A stretch of 12,203 bases of DNA from CAZXMB01 sp964641715 (GTDB lineage Bacteria; Desulfobacterota; BSN033; UBA1163). Where the stretch lies: positions 1 through 12,203 of the forward strand of contig CAZXMB010000094.1 in the NCBI GenBank assembly GCA_964641715.1, read 5' to 3'. Shown in pieces: positions 6,801-12,203 of the stretch. Each line of letters opens with the position of its first letter. The stretch's first letter is position 1. Below the pieces are notes generated by a model, which worked only from the letters and a program-made list of their open reading frames with translations, was not told the DNA's origin and did not search any database. Made by a program: the position numbers and the translations under genes.

Positions 6801-8279
6801 GATTTGGCCGATGGCCGGAATGATCATGTCCGCCTCAATTGAGAAGTCCGAGCCCTGAATGAGAATGGGACGCTTCCGACCAGAGGCATCGGGCTCGCCC
6901 AACTGCATGCGAATGCATCGAAGGGAAGAGATCCTCCCATCATTGGATAGGACCTCCGAAGGAGCCGAAAGGAATTGAAACCTGATCCCTTCTTCTTCAG
7001 CCTCCTTCACATCCTCCTCATAGGCTGGCATCTCCTCCCGTGATCTCCGATAGATGAGGGTGACTTCCTGGGCACCCATTCGCAAAGCGGTGCGAGCAGC
7101 ATCAATGGCCACATTTCCTCCACCGATCACTGCCACCTTCTTTCCCACTTCGACCTTTTCACTAAGGTTGACCCTGCGTAAAAAGACGACTCCCGGAATG
7201 ACCGAAGGATTCTCCTCTCCGGGAATTTTCATTTTTTGATCCACATGAGCACCCACTCCAAGAAAGACAGCCCTAAAACCCTTCCGGAACAGGTCATCGA
7301 TGGTGAGGTCAGGGCCGATCGGAGTATGGGTCTTTATCTCCACTCCCAGGGATTGAATGGCGTTGATCTCTCCGGTGAGAATGTCTCTCGGAAGCCGGTA
7401 GGATGGGATTCCGCAAGAGAGCATCCCGCCCGGGACAGGGAGGGCTTCGAAAATGGTGACGGGGTAACCCTTTAAGGCTAAATAAGCTGAAGCCGAAAGC
7501 CCTGCTGGCCCGCCACCCACAATGGCGACCTTCTCCTCCTTTGCCTCCTCTTTTTGAAGGGAGACCCCATCTTTGACCTGATCGGAAACGAACCGCTTCA
7601 ACTCACAGATGGCAATGGGTTCATCCAGCTCCCTGCGATTGCATTCCTTTTCGCAGGGATGCGGACAGATTCGGCCCAGGACTCCCGGAAGGGGGAGGTC
7701 TCTCCAGATCAGAGAGAGGGCCTCCTTATATTTCCCGGCTCCAGTTAAAGCCACATAACCCTGGACATTGATCCGGGCAGGGCAGGTCAGACCACAGGGA
7801 GCCCGGTCTCCCTTTTCGATCGTGAAGATATTGGGAAAGGCCTGTGCATAGGGTCTGTAGATGGCCTTTCGATCCACCAGTCCTTCATCAAATTGACTCT
7901 TGATATTCACCGGGCAGGCCTGGGGACATTCTCCACAGCCCGTACACCTGGAGGGGTCGACAAAGCGAGGTTTCTTTCTTACCGTCACTTCAAAATTTCC
8001 AGGTTCTCCCTTAACCTCGGTTACCTCAGAATAGGTGAGGGGCATGATGTTGAGGTGACGGCCTGCCTCGACCAGTTTTGGAGAAAGGATGCACATGGAA
8101 CAGTCATTGGTGGGGAAGGTCTTATCGAGCTGGGACATCGTCCCACCGATGGCCGGAGAGGACTCGACGAGATAGACATAATAACCCGATTCTGCAAGGT
8201 CGAGTGAGGCCTGAATTCCTGCGATCCCGCCTCCTACCACCATCACGGCTCCCACTTTACCTGCCATTTTGTCTGCCAT
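3822..8279 (-). CDS. hdrA: HdrA2: double-headed HdrA with inserted GltD/NADPH oxidoreductase module
   Basis: A 1485-aa cytoplasmic iron-sulfur flavoprotein. Order of parts: HdrA FAD loop GGGIAG (16-21), DCSMC (59-63), ferredoxin C112/115/118/122. Then comes a GltD/NfnB-like module, about 156-620: N-terminal cluster cysteines C162, C166, C205, C209, C213; FAD loop GGGPAG 255-260; NADPH loop GGGNVA 386-391 with RRSREEMPA 411-419; FAD site FAGGDAVTGP 527-536. A six-cysteine motif follows (C622, 625, 628, 631, 634, 638), then the rest of the first HdrA half (C721/736/740/741). The second half has CHCG (C930/C932), C965, C990, C1022, FAD loop GGGLSG 1069-1074, C1216/1227/1231/1232. Two C-terminal [4Fe-4S] motifs end it: C1410/1413/1416/1420 and C1443/1446/1449/1453. 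The start ATG follows GAGGG by about five nt. The frame is unbroken across both insert junctions. Likely role: NAD(P)H-linked electron bifurcation or confurcation with HdrBC. Confidence 0.95.
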   Translation of the reverse strand: MADKMAGKVGAVMVVGGGIAGIQASLDLAESGYYVYLVESSPAIGGTMSQLDKTFPTNDCSMCILSPKLVEAGRHLNIMPLTYSEVTEVKGEPGNFEVTVRKKPRFVDPSRCTGCGECPQACPVNIKSQFDEGLVDRKAIYRPYAQAFPNIFTIEKGDRAPCGLTCPARINVQGYVALTGAGKYKEALSLIWRDLPLPGVLGRICPHPCEKECNRRELDEPIAICELKRFVSDQVKDGVSLQKEEAKEEKVAIVGGGPAGLSASAYLALKGYPVTIFEALPVPGGMLSCGIPSYRLPRDILTGEINAIQSLGVEIKTHTPIGPDLTIDDLFRKGFRAVFLGVGAHVDQKMKIPGEENPSVIPGVVFLRRVNLSEKVEVGKKVAVIGGGNVAIDAARTALRMGAQEVTLIYRRSREEMPAYEEDVKEAEEEGIRFQFLSAPSEVLSNDGRISSLRCIRMQLGEPDASGRKRPILIQGSDFSIEADMIIPAIGQIPDLSFLKGTKIEMTPQGTIKVDPVTLQTSQSGVFAGGDAVTGPWIAIEAVATGKEAALSIDRYLRGKDLHEGRKKPDLQKARYEKVYAGQRKAPRERIQEIPIEERRRTFSEVKKGFNEEQAKREALRCLNCGLCSECLQCVALCKAGAINHQMEEETVHFRVGSIILSPGFDEYDANRLSAYGYGRIANVITSIQFERILSASGPFQGNLLRPSDRKPPRKVAWIQCAGSRDQAENGGNEYCSSVCCMYAIKEAVIAKEHHRETEPTIFYMDIRAHGKDFDAYFERAKKEYGVRFIRSMISRVAERPKTKNLLITYVGPEGRVKEEEFDLIVLSVGLTPSRGAKELATSLGLQLDSYGFCRTEEFSPLHTSRPGIYVCGAFQGPKDIPETVAQASGAVTAASSLLTEVRGTLTRKKDYPEEMEVRDQEPRIGVFVCHCGINIGGVVNVPEVREYARTLEGVAYVEENLYTCSQDTQEKMKKAVQENQLNRVVVASCSPRTHEPLFQETIRETGMNKYLFEMTNIRDQCSWVHMHQPEEATEKAKELIRMAVAKSRLLKPLKEPLVEVIRKGLVIGGGLSGMRAALGLAKQGFDCALVEREAELGGNLRHIHYTIEGNNPQEFLKKTIEEVMGNPRIQVFTRSELKSLSGYVGNFKSVISTNGSDREYDHGVVIVAVGAQESKPKDYLYGQDPRVITQKELEEKITHSSEEIGKYRHIVMIQCVGSRIPEHPNCSRICCSLAIKNGLKIRENNPETGVTILYRDIRTYGLMERYYTRARNAGVEFIRYDLDSKPDLSLEGGRLHLRVKDNILREEVILQPDLVVLASAIVPYENEALAKMLKVPLTADGFFLEAHMKLRPVDFATDGIFLTGLAHFPKSISESISQTDAAVARATAAMAKGYVTALPTISEVDQTRCLGCGLCELLCPFNAIRVMETERGRKAETVSASCKGCGVCSASCPQKAVTVHHFSDEQLTAQIEALLPVRTSSPPP

Positions 8280-8300
8280 TTAGGCCCTCATCGTCCAGGT

Positions 8301-8353
8301 GGGGTAGGGGCGGCTTTAGTCGCCCAAAAGGGAGGTTGAAGCCTCCCCTCCCC
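8301..8353. repeat. Compound G/C-rich palindromic element between hdrB and hdrA2
   Basis: Two hairpins lie side by side: GGGCG..CGCCC (8308-8325, extendable inward with one G-T pair) and GGGAGG-ttgaag-CCTCCC (8330-8347). Flanking GGGGtaGGGG (8301-8310) can also pair with CCCCtCCCC (8345-8353) as an outer stem. No T-tract follows on the minus strand, so it is not an intrinsic terminator. It looks like a REP- or MITE-type intergenic palindrome, and it might stabilise or separate the hdrCB and hdrA2 parts of the transcript. Confidence 0.6.
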
Positions 8354-8362
8354 GATGTTTAT

Positions 8363-8388
8363 TTGGTTATTGATTATTGGGATTTAGG
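8363..8388 (+). repeat. A/T-rich 'TTGGTTATTGGGATTT' repeat copy
   Basis: The stretch ttggttattgattattggg followed by attta, just beyond the hdrB stop, shares the GGTTATTGG(G/A)ATTT word with copies at 9276-9291 (minus) and 9366-9419 (plus). Confidence 0.6.
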
Positions 8389-8399
8389 GATTCGCATCT

Positions 8400-9251
8400 T
8401 TATATCAATCCCTTTCCACTCAGCACCTTGATGGGATCGGTGAGGTGGCGTCCCATCCATTTCTTTACATCCTTATGACCCAGGGCCACCCCCATCAACT
8501 CCGTGAAGTAGAGGACGGGGATATCCAGATGATCTCCCACCTCTTTGCCCAGTTCATCCTGACGGGTATCGAGATTGGCCTGGCACATGGGACAGCCTGT
8601 CACCAGGCATTCGGCCTCTGCCTCTTTTGCCATGGAGAGGAGTTTTCCACTCAATTTCCTGACGATGTCGGTGCGCGTCATCACCAGGCTTGCCCCGCAG
8701 CAGTCGGTTTTATAGGACCAGGCAATGGGCTCTGCGCCTAAACATTCCATGAGGTGGTCCATGTGTTGAGGATTTTCGTATTCCTTAATACCCGTTACTT
8801 TTGGGGGTCGAACCGTAAGGCATCCGTAATAACAGGCGACCTTCAGCCCGGCGAGGGGTTTTGTAATTTTCTTCCTGACCTCTTCCAACATTGACCCTTC
8901 ACAGAAAAAGTCCAGGACATATCGTATGGGAACCTTCCCCTGATAGGGAAAATGGACTTTTTCAGGATTTTCATGCGACTCTTTCTCCGCCCATTTGAAT
9001 CGGCTGTAGCAGGCCACGCACGGGACAAGCAGTTCCCGTTCGCTCTTTTCCGCAATGGCCAGGTTTCTCGAAGCCAGCTCAATGGCCAATTCCTCATCTG
9101 TGCAATGGGCCGAACTGGCACCACAACAGGTCCAATCCTCCAGCTCATGGAGCTGGAGGCCGAGGACCTCGGAGACGCCTCGGATCGACTCATCATATTC
9201 CCTTGCTGTTCCGTGGAGGGAGCATCCGGGATAATAGGAAACCTCTGTCAT
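8400..9251 (-). CDS. hdrB: Heterodisulfide reductase subunit B (CCG-domain protein)
   Basis: HdrB is the catalytic subunit that in methanogens holds two non-cubane [4Fe-4S] clusters and cleaves the CoM-S-S-CoB disulfide. This 283-aa protein, a normal length, keeps both full CCG cysteine sets: C10, C42, C43, C78, C81, and C144, C184, C185, C220, C223. YPGCSLHG (7-14) and YYGCLTVRP (141-149) open the two repeats. ATG 9251 has a strong GGAGGAG Shine-Dalgarno eight nt upstream. It is separated from hdrC by a 171-nt repeat-rich gap and from hdrA2 by 120 nt, in the usual C-B-A type order. In a bacterium the substrate is unlikely to be CoM-S-S-CoB; a different disulfide, or another acceptor, is the inference. 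Confidence 0.96.
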   Translation of the reverse strand: MTEVSYYPGCSLHGTAREYDESIRGVSEVLGLQLHELEDWTCCGASSAHCTDEELAIELASRNLAIAEKSERELLVPCVACYSRFKWAEKESHENPEKVHFPYQGKVPIRYVLDFFCEGSMLEEVRKKITKPLAGLKVACYYGCLTVRPPKVTGIKEYENPQHMDHLMECLGAEPIAWSYKTDCCGASLVMTRTDIVRKLSGKLLSMAKEAEAECLVTGCPMCQANLDTRQDELGKEVGDHLDIPVLYFTELMGVALGHKDVKKWMGRHLTDPIKVLSGKGLI

Positions 9252-9259
9252 CTCTATAT

Positions 9260-9266
9260 CTCCTCC
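9260..9266 (-). promoter_or_regulatory. Strong ribosome binding site of hdrB
   Basis: GGAGGAG on the minus strand, eight nt before ATG 9251. This near-consensus Shine-Dalgarno fixes the hdrB start and indicates independent translation initiation despite the long repeat-filled leader. Confidence 0.8.
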
Positions 9267-9275
9267 GTCAACGAT

Positions 9276-9419
9276 TGAAATCCCAATAACCTATCATTAA
9301 TCGATTCTCATTTAGTGAATCATCCCGCCCTAACAGGTAGGGTATTTCGTACTGATCTTATAAAATTTTGGTTATTGGAATTTTTGTGATTATTTGGTTA
9401 TTGGTGATTGGAATTTGGT
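9276..9419. repeat. Cluster of A/T-rich repeat words between hdrC and hdrB
   Basis: The gap contains at least three copies of a GGTTATTGG(G/A)ATTT-type word: minus strand at 9278-9291, plus strand at 9368-9385, and plus strand at 9393-9419 (ttggttattggtgattgg followed by aatttgg). Between them is a small inverted repeat CCCTA-acagg-TAGGG (9328-9342). There is no ORF with a credible start. A TATAAG word near 9362 on the minus strand has no convincing -35 partner, so no promoter is called. Confidence 0.6.
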
Positions 9420-9422
9420 GCT

Positions 9423-9962
9423 TCATTTTTTCTCCCTTTTCTCAAAGGCATTGAAGATCTCCTTGATCTCCTTTCCCCCTCCGAACTTGGATGGGAAGAG
9501 TTTGATCTTCCCTTTGCGGTACATCTTCCAGCCCAGGGAAGCATCCTTGAAGAAATCCCTGGTTTTGGATTTGAACTGGAGGATGAGGCTGAGCTCGTGG
9601 ATCCGCCCCTTGGATCGGATGGTGTCCAAAAAGACAGAATGGAACAGAGGGATGTCCCTTTCGCCTGGCTTGATCCCGGAGCGGAGGGCCAGTCCCCTTA
9701 GAGTATCCATGATCTTGGCGATATCGATGTTGTTCGGACATCGGACACTGCAGGTATAACAGGAGGCGCAGATCCAGATGGTTTTTGAACCCAGGACTTT
9801 CTCCCGGTGGTCATACTGGATATGACGGAGGATCTGATTCGGGAGAATGTCCATGGCATAGGCGACCGGGCAGCCTGCCGAGCACTTTTGACATTGGTAA
9901 CAGGCCTGCAGGGTTTCACCGCTTGCCTGCACCACTTCCGAAAGAAAGGAGTTTTTGTCCAT
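9423..9962 (-). CDS. hdrC: Heterodisulfide reductase subunit C
   Basis: HdrC is the small ferredoxin-like subunit that wires HdrA to the catalytic HdrB. The protein is 179 aa, a normal length for the family, with two complete CxxCxxCxxxCP motifs: C21/24/27/31 (CYQCQKCSAGCP) and C65/68/71/75 (CASCYTCSVRCP), followed by a helical C-terminus with a basic tail. There are two adjacent ATGs, at 9965 and 9962. The Shine-Dalgarno AACGAGG (9975-9969) is three nt from the first and six from the second, so 9962 is chosen. The frame stays open upstream to 10301, but that part overlaps the kinase and does not look like HdrC. It starts 13 nt after the kinase stop, so the two are probably co-transcribed. 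Confidence 0.95.
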   Translation of the reverse strand: MDKNSFLSEVVQASGETLQACYQCQKCSAGCPVAYAMDILPNQILRHIQYDHREKVLGSKTIWICASCYTCSVRCPNNIDIAKIMDTLRGLALRSGIKPGERDIPLFHSVFLDTIRSKGRIHELSLILQFKSKTRDFFKDASLGWKMYRKGKIKLFPSKFGGGKEIKEIFNAFEKREKK

Positions 9963-9975
9963 CATCAACCTCGTT

Positions 9976-12203
9976 TCATTGAAAGGAGGCTCCCTCCATG
10001 ATGGGTTGTACCTGGGGGGAGACAGGGAGTTCGATCGTGAAGGTTGTCCCTTCACCCACCTTGCTCCTGACACGGATCTTCCCTCCGTGCTCCTCGATAA
10101 TCCCATAAGAAGTCGCAAGCCCCAACCCGGTCCCTTTTCCCACATCCTTGGTGGTGAAGAAGGGTTCGAAGATGCGGGTGAGATTCTCCTCAGGGATCCC
10201 TTCGCCTGTATCGGTAAATTCAATGAGTACGGTCTTCCTATCCGGAGATTGGGTAGTGGCGATTGTGAGCGTCCCGCTCCCATGCATCGCCTCTGCCGCA
10301 TTAACGATGATATTCACGAAGACCTGCTTCAATTGATCGGAATTTCCCTGGACGAAAGGCAGGAAGGGATCCAGCTTCTTCACAATCTCGATATTATGAA
10401 ACAGGGCCTGATTGACCAGGAAAAAAAGGCCGTCATTAATGGCGCGATTGATATCCGCAGGCTCCTTCTTGGGTTCGGTTTGGCGGGCGAATTCCAGCAG
10501 ACTTTTGACAATGTCCTTACAACGGCCAGCCTCCTGGACGATCCGTTCAAGGTCACCTCGTCTGGGATCGTTCTCCGGGAGATCCTCCATCATCAAACTG
10601 GAGTAAATGAGAATCCCGCCCAGGGGGTTATTGATTTCATGGGCAATACCTGCGGCTAACTTTCCGAGGGAGGCCATCTTCTCAGAACTGACCAGCTGGA
10701 GATGGGTCTCCTGAAGCTTCTTCTCCATCATGATGCGGGATCTCAAATCGGTGAAAATCCCCACACTGGCAATCTCCTGCCCCGAGGCGTTATAGATGAG
10801 AGTGGCCGAAAGCTGAATGGGAATCTCCTCGCCGAACTTATTGACCACATTGAACTGGGTGGGCAGAAGCTTTCCCGTTCCACCGTAATTCGGGCTCCGC
10901 AGTCTCCTCATGACCTCCTTGGCAATACCGGGAAGGTAGATCTGGGTAATGTGGATTTTTCCGATGACCTCTTCGGCAGAATGTCCTGTCAGCACCTCTG
11001 CCCCTTTATTAAAAATGATGATGTTCCCCTTCATATCTGCGGCGATGATTCCATCCACCGAGCTTTCGATCAGGTTGACGAAGAATTCGTTGGCCTCACG
11101 GAGCTCGTCTTCGATCCGCTTCCTCTCGGTGATATCCAAATTAATTCCTTCATAACCGATGATCTCCCCTTCTTCATTCCAGATGGAATGACCGGTCAGG
11201 AGGACGGAAATTTTTTCACCATTCCTCTTCCTGAACTCCACCTCCATGTCTTTGACATAGCCATCCTTTTTGATCCTCTCCTGAAAGATTTTCCGGTCAT
11301 CGGGATTGACATAGAGGTCGCGGGCGATATCGATTTTGAGGAATTCCTCTTTCGAAGGATAATCCAGCATATCGAGGAGGGCCTGATTGCAGTCCAAGAA
11401 TTTTCCCTCCTTCGAACTGATGAAGAGACCATGCCTCACCCTCTCGAAGAGGGTTCGGAGTTTTTCTTCGGAGTCCCGAAGATCCTTTTCGAACTTCTTT
11501 CGGGCGGTGATATCCCGGATGTAGGCATAGGTTTTGACTTCCCCGGTATCGGACCTGGTCATGGCAATACAGACCTCCGCATTCTTGACCTGTCCCCGGG
11601 GAGTGAGAATTGTCATCTCCGTGCAGAGTTTCTCGCCGATTCCTTCCCCTCTCCTTACGGTCCCTTCCAGAAATTCTTTATCCTCTTTTCCGATGGCAGA
11701 GAAGAAATTTCTTCCGATGAGCTCCTCTCTCGGGAGGCCGGTGATTTCGGAGGCCATCTGATTGGAGAAGATGATCCGGAAATCCCGGTCGAAGACCACG
11801 ATCCCATCGTCGCCCATCTCAGCAATCTTTTCGAACTGTTTGGTTGCCTCCAGGATCTTCCGCTCCATTCGTTTGGCTTCGGTGATATCCCTGAGATAGG
11901 CATAGCCCTTCAGAGTCCCCGGCGGGGTTTTTGCCAAGGCGATGCAGACTTCGGCCTCTTTGATCTCATCGGTCGCGGTGATCAACTGAACCTCCGTACA
12001 GGTCTTTTCGCCATATCGTTCGGGATGGATGAAAAGGTCTTCGAGAACGGCCTGATAGGGTTGGTTTAAAAGGGAAAGGATGGTCCGGTTCAATAGCTCC
12101 GGGTTCGAATAACCGGTAATCTCCGAGGCTATCCGATTGGCATATTCGATTCGATGGTGCTCATCGAATACCAGGATTCCATCGTTTCCCAATTCGGCAA
12201 TGG
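9976..12203 (-). CDS. Multi-PAS sensor histidine kinase (NtrB-type core), 5' end cut by window
   Basis: Two-component sensor kinase; at least 738 residues are visible (numbering from TTG 12192). The frame continues to the edge with IAE before LGNDG, matching the start of the next PAS repeat (IAEMGDDG, 123-130), so the true start lies outside. Four PAS domains: about 1-105, 120-230, 243-355 and 365-485. Then HisKA with H518 in GIAHEINNP, and an HATPase domain with the N-box at N627/N631, DTGEGIP 661-667, the F-box FEPFFTT 675-681 and GKGTGLGL 685-692. No transmembrane segment is seen, so a cytoplasmic sensor is likely. PAS1 and PAS2 look recently duplicated, and each carries a cysteine pair (C65/C83, C190/C208). 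No receiver domain or response regulator is in the window. Its adjacency to hdrC suggests redox or metabolic sensing tied to the Hdr genes; that is an inference. Confidence 0.95.
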   Translation of the reverse strand, partial: IAELGNDGILVFDEHHRIEYANRIASEITGYSNPELLNRTILSLLNQPYQAVLEDLFIHPERYGEKTCTEVQLITATDEIKEAEVCIALAKTPPGTLKGYAYLRDITEAKRMERKILEATKQFEKIAEMGDDGIVVFDRDFRIIFSNQMASEITGLPREELIGRNFFSAIGKEDKEFLEGTVRRGEGIGEKLCTEMTILTPRGQVKNAEVCIAMTRSDTGEVKTYAYIRDITARKKFEKDLRDSEEKLRTLFERVRHGLFISSKEGKFLDCNQALLDMLDYPSKEEFLKIDIARDLYVNPDDRKIFQERIKKDGYVKDMEVEFRKRNGEKISVLLTGHSIWNEEGEIIGYEGINLDITERKRIEDELREANEFFVNLIESSVDGIIAADMKGNIIIFNKGAEVLTGHSAEEVIGKIHITQIYLPGIAKEVMRRLRSPNYGGTGKLLPTQFNVVNKFGEEIPIQLSATLIYNASGQEIASVGIFTDLRSRIMMEKKLQETHLQLVSSEKMASLGKLAAGIAHEINNPLGGILIYSSLMMEDLPENDPRRGDLERIVQEAGRCKDIVKSLLEFARQTEPKKEPADINRAINDGLFFLVNQALFHNIEIVKKLDPFLPFVQGNSDQLKQVFVNIIVNAAEAMHGSGTLTIATTQSPDRKTVLIEFTDTGEGIPEENLTRIFEPFFTTKDVGKGTGLGLATSYGIIEEHGGKIRVRSKVGEGTTFTIELPVSPQVQPIMEGASFQ

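Noticed and set aside
6400..7830. Separate gltD gene instead of an insert in hdrA2
   Set aside because: The frame is continuous on both sides with no stop, no internal Shine-Dalgarno plus start at the borders, and the HdrA motifs resume directly afterwards.
9340..9370. Sigma-70 type promoter for hdrB
   Set aside because: A TATAAG word is present on the minus strand, but there is no acceptable -35 element at the right distance and the area is built from repeats.
9966..10301. Upstream extension of hdrC (112 extra residues)
   Set aside because: It overlaps the conserved ATPase end of the kinase, its sequence is unlike HdrC, and the Shine-Dalgarno supports the ATG at 9962 or 9965.
10702..12069. 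Long plus-strand open frame (455 codons) opposite the histidine kinase
   Set aside because: It is antisense to clear PAS domains, has no recognisable motif and no Shine-Dalgarno. It arises from the codon pattern of the kinase strand.
12190..12192. TTG at 12192 as the true kinase start
   Set aside because: The preceding codons (IAE) continue the PAS repeat pattern seen at residues 123-125, so the gene extends past the right edge.

Overview
The window carries one block of genes, all reading leftward (minus strand), from an anaerobic bacterium. In transcription order they are: a PAS-repeat sensor histidine kinase (5' end beyond the right edge), hdrC, hdrB, a giant HdrA-type flavoprotein with an inserted GltD/NADPH-oxidoreductase module (1485 aa), an MvhD-like iron-sulfur protein, and a second HdrA-type flavoprotein whose 3' end runs off the left edge. 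No gene is supported on the plus strand and no RNA gene was seen. Nothing in the window names the organism. Base composition, strong Shine-Dalgarno sites, the NtrB-like kinase, long HdrA proteins and repeat-laden intergenic gaps fit a Desulfobacterota-like (sulfate-reducing or syntrophic) bacterium; that is an inference.

Right part (9976-12203): a cytoplasmic-looking histidine kinase with at least four PAS domains, ending 13 nt before hdrC. Middle (8400-9962): hdrC and hdrB, which together make the catalytic heterodisulfide-reductase-type module (two cubane clusters in HdrC, two complete CCG sites in HdrB). Left part (1-8279): two non-identical 'double' HdrA proteins with an MvhD-like protein between them. 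Both HdrAs contain two FAD/cluster halves. HdrA2 additionally carries about 465 residues of an NADPH-dependent GltD/NfnB-like module spliced into the second ferredoxin site of its first half, at the place where HdrA1 simply continues.

Working model (inference): the GltD module exchanges electrons with NAD(P)H, the HdrA flavins bifurcate or confurcate electrons between a low-potential carrier (ferredoxin) and HdrBC, and HdrBC acts on a disulfide or another high-potential acceptor. MvhD would be an electron conduit to one of the HdrAs. No hydrogenase, formate dehydrogenase, Flx or glutamate synthase large-subunit gene is in the window, so the inserted NADPH module is the obvious candidate pyridine-nucleotide port. 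All gaps between genes are short (at most 171 nt), and the four between hdrC and hdrA1 hold structured or repetitive DNA: a heptamer tandem repeat, G/C-rich palindromes, a 'TTGGTTATTGGAATTT' A/T-rich repeat family, and one probable intrinsic terminator overlapping the hdrA2 stop codon.
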